DNA of 64,000 nt from Paraburkholderia phenoliruptrix (GCF_019511605.1 NZ_JAEUAV010000010.1:62001-126000), one strand, 5' to 3'. Counted from the stretch's first letter, positions 34,576 through 44,132 are shown. Numbers and translations: made by a program. The notes: generated by a model not told the origin, from the sequence alone.

Positions 34576-34977
34576 ATGAACGCGAGCGGTAAATCCTTAA
34601 CAATTGTGAACGGCGTCAGCGCTGGCGCTTTCCACGCCCGGTCGGCCCTCGTCGCGGCCGCCGTGCTGGCCGTGGTCGCCGCCAGTGTGCTGGCCTCCCT
34701 GTGGGCCGCGTCATTTTTCCTCTACGCCAGCCTGCGGATGAATCCCCTGCATGCGGGCCTCTGGGGCTGGCCGGATGCGTTACTCGCGTGGCTGCACGGT
34801 CAGATGCCGAACGCCGGACGGCGTATGGCCGGTGCAGCGCTGCTGGGCGTGCTCACCGCGGTGGGTGGTCCGGCGATCGGGTTGTACACCTTGTGGGAAA
34901 GTAGCGGACGGCGGGGTCTATATGGTAGTGCCCGGTTCGCCAGCGAAGCTGAAATTCGTGCGGCGGGGTTGCTATGA
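34576..34977 (+). CDS. N-terminal membrane-anchor part of VirD4/TraG coupling protein (split gene)
   Basis: A 133-residue protein with two membrane segments (about 20-50 and 85-105) followed by RRGLYGSARFASEAEIRAAG, which is the usual link between the membrane anchor and ATPase of VirD4/TraG. It stops there. The ATPase part starts in the -1 frame from an ATG overlapping the stop (CTATGACG). GAGG precedes the ATG at 34576. Confidence 0.78.
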   Translation: MNASGKSLTIVNGVSAGAFHARSALVAAAVLAVVAASVLASLWAASFFLYASLRMNPLHAGLWGWPDALLAWLHGQMPNAGRRMAGAALLGVLTAVGGPAIGLYTLWESSGRRGLYGSARFASEAEIRAAGLL

Positions 34978-36707
34978 CGCCAGCTAACACCAACGCCCCA
35001 GCCTTGGTCGTCGGCATCTGGCGCGGGCGCTACCTGCGCTTTCGCGGTCAGCAGTTCGTGCTGCTGGCCGCCCCCGCACGCTCGGGCAAGGGCGTCGGTA
35101 TCGTGATCCCGAATTTGCTGAGCTATCCCGATTCCGTCGTTGTGCTCGACATCAAGCGCGAAAACTATGCGCTCACGGCAGGGTTCCGCCGCGCGCACGG
35201 GCAAGACGTGTATCTGTTCGACCCGTTCGCGGAGGATGCCCGCACACACCGGTACAACCCGCTGTCGGCGATTTCGGACGGCCTTTTCCGCGTGGGTGAC
35301 ATCCTCGCCATCGGTTACGCGCTCTATCCGGCTGGCGGCCATGATGATTTCTGGAAGGATCAGGCGCGCAATCTGTTCCTCGGCATCGTGCTGTTGCTTT
35401 GCGAGTGGCGTGATGCGCGAAGGGTAGGCAAGGGGCCCTCAATCCCCGACTATCCCGTCACGATGGGCGAGGTGCTGCGGCAGTCCTCGGGCCATGGCAT
35501 GCCAGTCAAATCGTATTTGCAGCGAGCGCTGGTTCAGCATCGTGGGCTGCTGAGCGGCCCCTGCGTCGATGCACTCAACCGCTTCCTGTCGAACGATGAC
35601 AAGGTGCTGGCGAGCATCCTCGCGACCTTTCATGCCCCGCTCACGATCTGGGCGAATCCGATTGTCGATGCGGCGACCAGTAGCAACGATTTTGATCTAC
35701 GCGATGTACGCCGGCGCCGGATGTCCATCTACATCGGCATTACACCGGACCACCTGTCCGAAGCCGCACTGGTCGTCAACCTGCTCTTCTCGCAGCTCGT
35801 CAATCTGAACACGAAGCAGTTGCCGGAAGCCGATCCGGCATTGCGTTTTCAGTGCCTGCTGCTGCTCGATGAAATGACGGCCATCGGCAAAATCCAGATC
35901 ATCGCGCGGGCAGTCGCCTATATGGCCGGTTACAACCTGCGGCTGCTTTCCATTGTTCAGTCGATCGCACAGCTGGAATCGGTCTACGGCCGGGCCGATT
36001 CGCGCACGTTCATTACGAACCACGCGATGCAGATCCTCTACGCGCCTCGCGAGCAGAAGGACGCGAACGACTACTCCGAGATGCTCGGGACTTTCACCGA
36101 GCAGTCCAGAAGCGTCAGCCGCCCAAGTTCAATGTTTGGGGGCCGCGGTGGGGCGAGCGAGAGCCTGTCCGAGCAGCGGCGCCCCTTGCTGCTGCCGCAG
36201 GAGTTGAAAGAACTCGGGCGCGAGAAGGAGATCATCGTTCTCGAGAATACCAAGCCGATCCTGGCCGACAAAATCTGCTACTGGCGCGATCCGGAGTTTG
36301 CCTCGCGCATCGTCTTCGCGCCAACGGTGCCAGCCCTGAATCTCGCGCGCTTTACGGCTCAGGTGGAGCGGCGTCTGCGTGAGGTACAGCCTGAGGACGT
36401 CGACTTCGAGGGCGCAGGCGATATCCATCTGCCTGCCGAATATCTGGAAGTTCTGCAGGCGTGGGATCCACGTGATTTGCCGCCGAGCCTGTCTGACATG
36501 AACGAGGATGAAGTCACCGCCTACGTCGAGCGACATTTCATGCTGCTCGGCGTGCCGGCAGAACGCGTCAAGCGAGCGACGCGGCAGTTATCGGTTGCGG
36601 ACCTGGATGTTGCTGAGTTGCGGCCTGTCGGATCGACGCGGGCGAAAGGCGGATCGACATCGCGCGGCGCATCGAACGTTGTGCCGATCGAGGGAGCACG
36701 GCAATGA
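34974..36707 (+). CDS. virD4: VirD4/TraG coupling ATPase, soluble part (split gene)
   Basis: The 577-residue protein begins where VirD4 proteins leave the membrane: RGRYLRFRGQQFVLLAAPAR then SGKGVGIVIPNLLSYPDS (Walker A), VVLDIKRENY, Walker B LLLLDEMTAIGKI and the C-terminal SVSRPSSMFGG region. VirD4 couples the relaxosome to the T4SS. With the preceding ORF it makes one complete coupling protein of about 710 residues in two chains. It overlaps the primase-like gene by four bases. Confidence 0.92.
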   Translation: MTPANTNAPALVVGIWRGRYLRFRGQQFVLLAAPARSGKGVGIVIPNLLSYPDSVVVLDIKRENYALTAGFRRAHGQDVYLFDPFAEDARTHRYNPLSAISDGLFRVGDILAIGYALYPAGGHDDFWKDQARNLFLGIVLLLCEWRDARRVGKGPSIPDYPVTMGEVLRQSSGHGMPVKSYLQRALVQHRGLLSGPCVDALNRFLSNDDKVLASILATFHAPLTIWANPIVDAATSSNDFDLRDVRRRRMSIYIGITPDHLSEAALVVNLLFSQLVNLNTKQLPEADPALRFQCLLLLDEMTAIGKIQIIARAVAYMAGYNLRLLSIVQSIAQLESVYGRADSRTFITNHAMQILYAPREQKDANDYSEMLGTFTEQSRSVSRPSSMFGGRGGASESLSEQRRPLLLPQELKELGREKEIIVLENTKPILADKICYWRDPEFASRIVFAPTVPALNLARFTAQVERRLREVQPEDVDFEGAGDIHLPAEYLEVLQAWDPRDLPPSLSDMNEDEVTAYVERHFMLLGVPAERVKRATRQLSVADLDVAELRPVGSTRAKGGSTSRGASNVVPIEGARQ

Positions 36708-38524
36708 GCCAGCCCTACGTGGACGAGACGGTGCGCGTGCGCGCTGCGCTGGCGGTGATTCCCGCGGACGACTATGGCACGTGGGTCGACATGGCCTTTG
36801 CGCTCAAGAACGGCCTCGGAGACGCCGGTTTCGAGATCTGGGACGAGTGGAGTCGGACAGCGGCCAACTACAACGAGCGCGCGGCGCGCACCACATGGCG
36901 ATCCGCGAAGGAAACGGGCGGCAAGACGCTGGCGTCCCTTTTCTGGCTCGCCCGGCAGCACGGCTTTGATCTGAAGCGCTCGCAGTATCCCGACCAAATG
37001 GCGACCGCACTTGCGCCGCGCGCCGATGTGCTGGAGCAGCGTGCGCGTGAAGAAGCACGCCAACGAGTCCGGCAGGCCGCAGTGGCTCGCGAGGCGCAGG
37101 CGATCTGGGAGTGGGCTCGGCCGGTCGGTCCCGAGCATCCGTATCTCGCGCGCAAGCAGCTCGATCCAGTGCCGACACTGCGCGAGCTTGAGGCCCCCGA
37201 ATTGCATGCACTACTGGGCTATGCCCCAGCGAGCGAGGGTGTGCCGCTAACAGGACGCGTGCTCGTCGTGCCGTTCTGGATCGGCGAGGCGATTTCGACG
37301 CTTGAGCTTATCGACGAAAACGGTCGCAAGTCATCGCTGGCCGGAGGGCTCAAGCGAGGCGGCTACTGGATTGCTGGGCAGGCACCGAACGACGCTGATC
37401 CGGTCGCTCCAATTGTGATCGGCGAAGGGATGGCGACGGTGTTGTCTGCGCACCGCGCGACCGGCTGGGCGGCGCTAGCGAGTCTGTCGAGCGGAACGCT
37501 GCCTCAGGTGGCCGGCATTGTGCGAGCGAGATTCCCCGACACCGAGCTCGTGGTACTGGCTGACATTGGGCCCGGCGAAGCCAAGGCGCGGGAGGCTGCA
37601 CAAGCCGCGCGTGCCCATCTCGCCCTGCCGGTATTTGCGCAGGAGGTGCGGATCGATGACCAGGTGCCGACTGACTTCAACGATATGGCCGTGCTGTCGG
37701 GTTTCGAGACCGTGGGCGATCGCCTCCGAGAAATTGTGTATGGGCACAAAGAGCCGTTGCCGCCAACCCGCGCGCCAGCGGCGGATGTGGAAGCGGGAAC
37801 CGTGCCGGGCGAACCGAAGGAGGAAGTGATGGGTAACGTGAAGGAAAAGCTCGTGAATGAAGCGCAGGAGCCGTCGCGGCGTCGCGGATCGAGGCGCAGT
37901 GAGCCGAAGCCGGTAACCCCGCCCGAAGCATCCGCACCCGCAGCATCGTCGGTCATGCCCGAGCTCGCCACCACAACGCCAGCCGATGACTCGTCTGCGG
38001 TCACCTCACGACAGTTCGCGCCGACCCGCCCTCCGGTGGGGGAGCCGCTCTTTGCCGTCGCGGATGTGCCCCACGAGGTGAGGGCGCTGGCCGAGCATCG
38101 CTTCGGCTCACCACTGCGGATGGGTACTCCTCGCGAGAACGGCGGGCCGTACCGCGGGGAGGTCTTCAACACAGAACACTACCTGATCCAGGAGGTCGCG
38201 ACACGCAGCGTGGTCTTCCATCCCAAGGTTCAGATGGAGTTTGTGTCTGAGCGACTGCGATGGATGGACGAGAACGCGCGGCTGAACGGTACTGAGTTGC
38301 AGGTCGGATACCAGGGCGCCCGACCGAAAGTCTATCCGTGGGACCGCGCGCGCGAACTACTCGAGCGTACGGTGGGGTCTCTCAAGAAGTCGGCGCGCGA
38401 ACTGAATTTCAGCCCGAACCTCGAGGTGATGCTCGATCAGCTGCAGACGCGATCGTGGGCTCGCGTGCGCGAGGCCCGCGCGGCGGCGCTGGAGCAGTCG
38501 AAGGAGCGTGGGCCTGATCGCTAG
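36704..38524 (+). CDS. Plasmid primase-like protein with PriCT-2 and Toprim domains and KfrB-like tail
   Basis: A 606-residue multidomain protein. Residues 10-75 (PADDYGTWVDMAFALKNGLG, RAARTTWRSA) look like a PriCT-2 domain. Residues 215-320 are a Toprim domain (IVIGEGMATVLSAHRATGWA, ELVVLADIGPGEAK). A low-complexity linker spans 340-445, and the C-terminal 150 residues resemble KfrB-type or large-polyvalent-protein modules (PYRGEVFNTEHYLIQEVATR). Such proteins are carried by conjugative plasmids and prime the transferred strand. It overlaps virD4 by ATGA. Confidence 0.75.
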   Translation: MSQPYVDETVRVRAALAVIPADDYGTWVDMAFALKNGLGDAGFEIWDEWSRTAANYNERAARTTWRSAKETGGKTLASLFWLARQHGFDLKRSQYPDQMATALAPRADVLEQRAREEARQRVRQAAVAREAQAIWEWARPVGPEHPYLARKQLDPVPTLRELEAPELHALLGYAPASEGVPLTGRVLVVPFWIGEAISTLELIDENGRKSSLAGGLKRGGYWIAGQAPNDADPVAPIVIGEGMATVLSAHRATGWAALASLSSGTLPQVAGIVRARFPDTELVVLADIGPGEAKAREAAQAARAHLALPVFAQEVRIDDQVPTDFNDMAVLSGFETVGDRLREIVYGHKEPLPPTRAPAADVEAGTVPGEPKEEVMGNVKEKLVNEAQEPSRRRGSRRSEPKPVTPPEASAPAASSVMPELATTTPADDSSAVTSRQFAPTRPPVGEPLFAVADVPHEVRALAEHRFGSPLRMGTPRENGGPYRGEVFNTEHYLIQEVATRSVVFHPKVQMEFVSERLRWMDENARLNGTELQVGYQGARPKVYPWDRARELLERTVGSLKKSARELNFSPNLEVMLDQLQTRSWARVREARAAALEQSKERGPDR

Positions 38525-38571
38525 CAGCCATTGAGTCACCCATCTCGGCAAATCACTGACGGAGTTGCACA

Positions 38572-40074
38572 ATGACCGAAATTTCTTCCTTCGCCGATCC
38601 GGTCATCAACGTGATCGAGCAAGATATCTTCGGGCGCCCGAGTGCTGAAGCGCAGTCGAGTGCCGATGGACGTAACCAACGGCTCGACGAAGCTGCGATG
38701 GGCGCCGTGGCGGCTCGACGCCGTCGCGAGTTTGATGCGGCGCTCGCACGTCTGCGTGACCAGGCGACACGAGACGAAGGGCTAAGGCTGGACCCTGACT
38801 CACGCGCGGTCGTGAGCGAGCCAGCGGAATTCAGCGGGAAAGCACGGGTACCGCTGGAGCAAGCGCCGGAGCGCGTGCGCAAGCGCTACTTGCGCGCGGG
38901 CAACCAGTATTTCTTGAAGGATGCGCCGTATCAGCTGGCATTTGAGGATCTCGGGCCCTACCTCGCTACCGAGCACAATCGGCCGGACGTGGTGGAGTCA
39001 ATGGTCGACATGGCGGCGGCCAAGTCGTGGCGGCGCATTCGCGTCTCGGGCCACGAAGCGTTCCGCAGTGAAGTGTGGCTGCAGGCGACGGTGCTAGGGA
39101 TTGAGGTGAGCGGCTATGAACCGAAGCCAGCGGATCTTGCTCGTCTGGCCGACGCCCGGCAGACGTGGCTGAACAATCGGATTGAGGCGGATGCTTCGGT
39201 GGGGACGACCGGGGCGCCTCCTAAATCGAATGAAAGCATCCCGCCAGCGTCAGTTTCGACATCGCGCGATGGGGCGCAGTCTATGACCGTTGGCGCTTCC
39301 AGCGCGTTGCGCTCCGCTGCTCCATCCCAGTACCCGGTCCCGGAGCACTTGGAATCACGGTTGCCAGCTACGAGTGATGAGCCCGAAGCTCCTCGCCGGT
39401 ACGCAGGAGAGCTGCGAGAGCACGGCCACGCGCCGTATCAAAACAATCCAGCTCGAAGCGACTCGTATTACGTGGTGTTTCGCGATGCCGCGGGCGTCGA
39501 TCAGGTGGTGTGGGGCGTGGACCTCGAGCGCGCAGTTCAAGAGTCGCGTGCCGCGCCCGGAGACCGTGTTGTCCTGGAAAATCAGGGCCGTCGGCTGGTG
39601 ACCGTCAAAGCACCGATCTTCGACAGTCAGGGCGTGATGGTTGGCGAGGACGAGAAGGACGTACACCGGAACACCTGGCAAGTCGAAGTCGTTGATCGGC
39701 ATCAGTCTGTATCCGAATCTCGCTTCGAACGGGCACCGGATGGGACGATGGTGCCTACGGAGGGCGCGCGCAAGGATAGCCGAGAACGGCCGCGCTCGAC
39801 GGTGTCGGACGAAGACAAGGTATTGCATCTGGCCGTGTTGACCGGTGCGATGCGTGAGCAGGGATTCAGCGCGCGCTCGATTTCTCGGGTCCGACAGCGC
39901 GCCGAAGCCATGCTCGATGCGTTTGCCAGGGATGGGACCTCGGTGCCACGGCCGCGCGTCTTCGACCTGCAGGCGCCATCCGAGCGGGAGCGCCGCGCGC
40001 GTGCAGCGCCGGAGCGCGCGCGGACTCGCGAGCTTGAGCTAACGCCTGCCGAACAGTCGTTACCAGCACGATAA
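38572..40074 (+). CDS. LPD7-domain plasmid protein (large polyvalent protein type)
   Basis: The 500-residue protein has an LPD7-like domain at about 120-185 (YFLKDAPYQLAFEDLGPYLA, RPDVVESMVDMAAAKSWRRI, WLQATVLGIEVSGYEP). Another domain lies at about 290-370 (SYYVVFRDAAGVDQVVWGVD), and the ending is helical and basic. These domains accompany relaxases and primases of conjugative elements. In many plasmids the LPD7 domain is at the C-terminus of the relaxase; here it is a separate gene just upstream of the relaxosome genes. Confidence 0.7.
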   Translation: MTEISSFADPVINVIEQDIFGRPSAEAQSSADGRNQRLDEAAMGAVAARRRREFDAALARLRDQATRDEGLRLDPDSRAVVSEPAEFSGKARVPLEQAPERVRKRYLRAGNQYFLKDAPYQLAFEDLGPYLATEHNRPDVVESMVDMAAAKSWRRIRVSGHEAFRSEVWLQATVLGIEVSGYEPKPADLARLADARQTWLNNRIEADASVGTTGAPPKSNESIPPASVSTSRDGAQSMTVGASSALRSAAPSQYPVPEHLESRLPATSDEPEAPRRYAGELREHGHAPYQNNPARSDSYYVVFRDAAGVDQVVWGVDLERAVQESRAAPGDRVVLENQGRRLVTVKAPIFDSQGVMVGEDEKDVHRNTWQVEVVDRHQSVSESRFERAPDGTMVPTEGARKDSRERPRSTVSDEDKVLHLAVLTGAMREQGFSARSISRVRQRAEAMLDAFARDGTSVPRPRVFDLQAPSERERRARAAPERARTRELELTPAEQSLPAR

Positions 40075-40088
40075 ATGGGCATCTGCGA

Positions 40089-40625
40089 ATGCGTGTACGT
40101 GAGCGGTTGTGTGTGGAGCTGGCGGGATTGCGTCCGGACTGGGAAGCCTGGTGCGCAAGGCGCGGAGTGACAACTGCGGAGGGCGTGAGGCAGTTGATCA
40201 CGACCGCGCTTGACGCAGAAGAAGCCGACAGCAACGCGCCTGTCGAATCAGTGCTGCGAATGACTGCAGTCGATGAGCCGCGCACGCGTATCGAGATCAG
40301 GCTGACCTACTCGGAACAAGCGGCGATCAACGAGCGGGCCGCTGCGTCCGGTTTGACGAGTAACCGCTGGATCGTAGCCCTCATTCGCGCACAGTTGACC
40401 CGCGAGCCGCAGCTTGGGCAAACCGAGATGAGGTTGCTGTCCGACTCGAATCAGCAGCTCGCTACAGTGAGCCGCCGGCTCGCGCAGCTTGCGCGTGACG
40501 CAACGGTCGGACGCTTGACGCCCGATAGCGAGCCAAATATCAAGGCAATTCGACAACGGCTCGACGCGCACTTGCGCGCCGTCGCAGCTGTAATTCGTGC
40601 GAATCTTGATCGATGGAGCCGGTGA
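40089..40625 (+). CDS. Relaxosome accessory protein, MobC/TraJ-like
   Basis: The 178-residue protein has a helical MobC-like core (RIEIRLTYSEQAAINERAAA, SGLTSNRWIVALIRAQL) followed by a coiled region. Its place directly before the relaxase and the ribbon-helix-helix-like motif fit an oriT-binding accessory protein. The stop and the relaxase start are one base apart. Confidence 0.68.
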   Translation: MRVRERLCVELAGLRPDWEAWCARRGVTTAEGVRQLITTALDAEEADSNAPVESVLRMTAVDEPRTRIEIRLTYSEQAAINERAAASGLTSNRWIVALIRAQLTREPQLGQTEMRLLSDSNQQLATVSRRLAQLARDATVGRLTPDSEPNIKAIRQRLDAHLRAVAAVIRANLDRWSR

Positions 40626-40626
40626 G

Positions 40627-41640
40627 ATGACTTATCCGAAGATTTACATCGACGCAATGCTTGTGAACTGGGGCGATCGGCTGTTTCAGGAGCCGTTTCG
40701 ACACGCACGCGCGCCTCGGTTATCTCGCGCGGGATTGCGCAGCGAAGCCGCGCGCATGCGCGAACAGCTAGCACGAACCCTACGGCGCACCCCCGAAGTT
40801 ATGGTGAAGATCACCAATAATGCGTCGAGCGCGCAGGGCATTGGCGCAGTGCGACGACATTTGCGTTATATCTCTCGCAATGGGAGCGTCGAGCTCGAAG
40901 ACCAGAATGGAGACAGAATCGCAGGCGCCGAAGCCGTGCGCGATCTCACGCGGACATGGCAGTTGGGTGGATGGGGAATTCCCGAGACGAGTCACCGTCG
41001 TGAGGTTTTCAATATCCTGCTGTCGATGCCGCCGGGAACGAACCGGCAGGCCGTGCGCGACGCTGCCCGGGATTTTGCGGCGCTCGAATTTGGCGATGGG
41101 CGTGCGTATGTCTTCGCCGCGCACGATGACGAGGCCCATCCGCACGTGCATCTGAGCGTGCAGGTGCGGGGACCCGATGGGCGCCGGCTCAATCCGCGCA
41201 AACCCGATCTGTGGCGCTGGCGCGAGCGATTTGCGGAACAGCTTCGCGAGCATGGCGTTGATGCAAACGCGACGCTCCGGCGCACACGTGGCGTGACAAA
41301 AAGATATCCCGGTCAGGGCGTTACGCACATGCTCGCGCGCGGCGACACACCGATGTATTGGCGCGCCGTGGGGAATGACGAGCAGCGAGAGGCGGAATCG
41401 AAGGCACACGATGGCGTATTTGCGGCATGGCGTGAGTTGGCGCGGTCAATGGCGGCATCCTCCGTCAAGACAGATCGTTTAATGGCGGTCAGCATCGTCG
41501 ACTTCGTGCGCGCGATGCCAGTGCAGCAACATGCTCCCGTTGCTGAATTCCGGCCAGATACGACGCCGACGCGCGGAGACCGGTCAGTACCTGAGTACGA
41601 CAATCAACCTCGTGACCAGGACCACGAGATCAAGCGTTGA
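40627..41640 (+). CDS. MOBP-like relaxase
   Basis: The 337-residue protein has the metal-binding three-histidine motif H171-x-H173-x-H175 in HDDEAHPHVHLSVQV. A candidate catalytic tyrosine is Y81 in RRHLRYISRNG, and VMVKITNNASSAQGIGAVRR precedes it, the usual beginning of this relaxase class. It would nick oriT and lead the strand through the T4SS. The chain is short because the LPD7 and primase parts are separate genes. The start at 40627 overlaps nothing and follows GGTGAG. Confidence 0.85.
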   Translation: MTYPKIYIDAMLVNWGDRLFQEPFRHARAPRLSRAGLRSEAARMREQLARTLRRTPEVMVKITNNASSAQGIGAVRRHLRYISRNGSVELEDQNGDRIAGAEAVRDLTRTWQLGGWGIPETSHRREVFNILLSMPPGTNRQAVRDAARDFAALEFGDGRAYVFAAHDDEAHPHVHLSVQVRGPDGRRLNPRKPDLWRWRERFAEQLREHGVDANATLRRTRGVTKRYPGQGVTHMLARGDTPMYWRAVGNDEQREAESKAHDGVFAAWRELARSMAASSVKTDRLMAVSIVDFVRAMPVQQHAPVAEFRPDTTPTRGDRSVPEYDNQPRDQDHEIKR

Positions 41641-41710
41641 AAGGGCCTGCGGCGAGGCCGCCTCTCCTGGTCCATTGCCGCGAGATCGTTCACACTGGCT
41701 TGCGATTAGT

Positions 41711-42156
41711 TCACGGATCGACCAGCCACGCGGGTGTACCTCTGTAAGTCGCAAAGAGTAGGAAAAGCAAGGCGATAGCGAGGAGCGGTAGACCATAGAG
41801 CGCGACTGGAAAAAACAGTAAGAGCTGAAGCAACGAGCCGCCGATGCCGAACATGACGTTCGTTTCGCGCACGTTTTGGTGTATCAGCTTCACGAACCCA
41901 GCGATGCCCAGCGCCACCAGAGCAATTCCTCCGTACGCCGGCGAATGACGTAGCGTGGCAGTCGCCCAAGCGTAATATCCCCACCAACGAGATTGATCGT
42001 GATGGCCGCGAGCCAGAAGCCGCGCATGCTGAAGATGCTGTGACCGAATGTGCGTCGGCAGTGGCGACCAAGCTGCTGGGCTCCTTTTACGACCGCAAGG
42101 GTTCCAGCTGCGACGATGACCAGCTTGAGCAAATTCATATAAGTCTCCAGAGACAT
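41711..42156 (-). pseudogene. Small membrane protein gene with a one-base frameshift
   Basis: From ATG 42156 the frame encodes MSLETYMNLLKLVIVAAGTL...MRGFWLAAITINLVGG. It then leaves the membrane-like pattern, while the -1 frame continues as GYYAWATATLRHSPAYGGIA, LVALGIAGFVKLIHQN and a long hydrophobic C-terminus ending TPAWLVDP. Reading one more G in the G4 run (CCCC on the plus strand, 41979-41982) joins both halves into one protein of about 148 residues with three or four membrane segments. It may be broken, mis-sequenced or frameshifted in translation. Confidence 0.6.
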
Positions 42157-42314
42157 CGCAGTGCGGCGTAGCCTATCGGAACGACAGTATGTCTCTTGTG
42201 GCCTACTGCGAAGTTACTTGAGGGGCAGACATGAGCCTCTGCTGCCGGTGGGTTGGCATTCGCCCGCTCAGTCGAACGTCAGTTCCTTCGTTTCCCTCGT
42301 TCACATAAGACCGG

Positions 42315-42791
42315 TTACCACGAGCGGAGTTGCTGTTGGATAAGCGCGATATCTACACATAACGCCCCGATGCTTAGCAGTTTCGTGGCATCCCTTTGCA
42401 AGGCACGCTCGTACAGGTCGAGAAATAGCGGGCTCCATGCTTCGGGGTCGTTCTCAGAGTGCTCCGTCGGTCGCGTATTGGAGTCAGCCGATTCTCCGGC
42501 GACGCGAGGAAAAAGAGGGATATCAATCCTACTCACTATGTGATCGCGGGAAACGGCGGTGCCGTTGGCTCGTAAAAACAGTATGGTAGCGATCAACTCG
42601 ACGTCCTCATCCAGCTTTTCCAGGTGCCGCGCCTGTGCTGCGGCGAGACAATAAGCCGTCGCCATTTCGTGGCCACGACGACTGATCCAAAGTTCCGCTC
42701 GACCGAGTTGCTCGTTGAGTGTGCGCAGTCTGCGGTATTCCTGTTCGTTCAGGCTTGTGAAAAGCCCGCGCGGCGATGGTTCGTCGAACAC
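42315..42791 (-). CDS. Hypothetical soluble plasmid protein
   Basis: A 158-residue, mostly helical protein (FDEPSPRGLFTSLNEQEYRR, HEMATAYCLAAAQARHLEKL, PLFLDLYERALQRDATKLL). I chose GTG 42791, six bases after GAGG; the frame stays open to a TTG at 42827. No family is recognised. It is divergent from the XRE regulator gene. Confidence 0.5.
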   Translation of the reverse strand: MFDEPSPRGLFTSLNEQEYRRLRTLNEQLGRAELWISRRGHEMATAYCLAAAQARHLEKLDEDVELIATILFLRANGTAVSRDHIVSRIDIPLFPRVAGESADSNTRPTEHSENDPEAWSPLFLDLYERALQRDATKLLSIGALCVDIALIQQQLRSW

Positions 42792-42932
42792 TCGCCACCT
42801 CACGCAACGCCAGGCTGGCCGAGCCAAGAGCTAGCGGAGTTCATAACGATTTTGTCACTCATAGTGCGTGTAATCATAGAGCGTGGTCTTATACAGGTCA
42901 AATCCATACGCTTGGGCATCTGATTACTAGAG

Positions 42933-43190
42933 ATGCCGATGCAGTACGACCCGCTAGCCCTATTTGGACGACGGTTGATGGAACTTCGCAAAGCCAAGGG
43001 CTGGTCGCAAGAGCGACTTGCCCTCGAGAGCGGTCTGGCTCGTTCGTACTTGGGGGGCATTGAGAGGGGGCAGCGGAACGTCGCGCTCTACAATATTTGC
43101 GTGCTAGCTGAGACCTTGGGTGTTCCTCCGTCTTCTCTGCTGTCCTTCGATGGGGCTTCCCGGACGGAACGGAAACTTGGGAAAAGCTGA
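42933..43190 (+). CDS. XRE-family helix-turn-helix regulator
   Basis: An 85-residue protein that is almost only a Cro/C1-type HTH: LFGRRLMELRKAKGWSQERL, ALESGLARSYLGGIERGQRN, then VALYNICVLAETLGVPPSSL. Such small repressors often control plasmid transfer or addiction genes. The left boundary of the hydroxyproline island comes soon after it. Confidence 0.85.
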   Translation: MPMQYDPLALFGRRLMELRKAKGWSQERLALESGLARSYLGGIERGQRNVALYNICVLAETLGVPPSSLLSFDGASRTERKLGKS

Positions 43191-43493
43191 ATGCGCGCGC
43201 CAAAGCTACCGTTGGCGGGGAGCAACCGCGCGTGGGCTGATTCTTCCCGCACGTCGCGTCCATACCACCGACCCAATTTTCAACTGTGGAAAATGCGAAT
43301 GGCCGGTATTCTGACTGGCATGGCGCAGGGCGGATGTCAAGGGGTCAAAGAGGAACGGTGCGGTGCCGCAGTATGTGAGGATTGGCAATCTGGTTTCGCT
43401 GTAATCGCACTCTCCGCGGCCGAGTTCGACCCAGCCTGTGTGAAAACGCATTGATCGCCTAAACTGAATCAACGCATTGAGCCCGGGTGACTC

Positions 43494-43705
43494 GTGAAGC
43501 GATTTGAAGGCAATGACCGCAAGTAGGCCGCACTACGTCCGCGATGCGTCGATAGGTACGTCGGACAGGACGACCCGGTTTGCGTCATAGACGCGTTCGT
43601 CGGCGAACTGGGTCTTGCGGAACTCGGTGTCGACGGCACCACGCCTGCGATGACGGGCCTGCCGCTCTCCCATCCCGGTGTGATACAGAAGATCTATATC
43701 TACGG
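43494..43705 (+). mobile_element. Relic of an IS1182-family transposase N-terminus
   Basis: The frame from GTG 43494 gives MKRFEGNDRK, a stop (TAG 43524), then RYVGQDDPVCVIDAFVGELG and LAELGVDGTTPAMTG, then PLSHPGVIQKIYIYGSLSRL. This matches the conserved start of IS1182-type transposases (MKRFVEG..., NPVRVID.FVDELDL..LGF, GRP.YHP..LLKIYIYGYLNR). The rest of the transposase is absent. It is a dead fragment beside the hydroxyproline genes. Confidence 0.75.
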
Positions 43706-44040
43706 CTCCCTGAGCCGACTTTCCTCTCCTTCGCTGCCAGTTTGCCAATCACACTATTCCCTGACGCAGCCACCTGCTCAATTGGCCTCACTCGTGTCCT
43801 ACGTTGGTGCCCGGAAGCCTGACGATCGGGTAATGCGTCGAGTTGCTCTTATGGAATCGCATCTGAACAGGCGATTCGCGAAAACGACAGTCGATTAACC
43901 GTGCTGACCACCGCCGAGGGCGTTGGTGCTGCTACGGTGCAAACGCTGTCCTCCCTCGACTGCGGCGCGCGCACTCGCGCATTCCTCACGGGATACCCAG
44001 GGCAATCGCCCGGTTGACAGTCCAATTTTTGCCCTCGTAC

Positions 44041-44052
44041 TATGCATACAGT
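44041..44052. promoter_or_regulatory. Candidate GntR operator upstream of the ABC substrate-binding gene
   Basis: TATGCATACAGT contains the palindrome TATGCATA and shares ATGYATACART with 46320-46330. It is 81 bases before the substrate-binding protein start. FCD-type GntR regulators commonly bind short TATAC/GTATA palindromes, so the GntR at 54427 is the candidate ligand. Confidence 0.4.
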
Positions 44053-44132
44053 GCTGCACACACGAAAACACGCAGGTGTGTGTGGTGTGGGCGTCTGCTA
44101 TCTGCGGGATTACCCTTATTGGAGAGGTCACA

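Larger units (their letters stand above)
43191..44132. other. Gene-poor junction between transfer region and hydroxyproline island
   Basis: No intact gene is supported here. It holds the IS1182-type relic (43494-43705) and a segment at about 43423-43450 (CCGAGTTCGACCCAGCCTGT then GTGAAAACGC) that could be an IS terminus. From 44030 it holds the promoter region of the ABC transporter gene. Confidence 0.5.

Noticed and set aside
43533..43822. Short frames on both strands over the IS relic
   Set aside because: They are shadows of the IS1182-type transposase fragment read on the plus strand.
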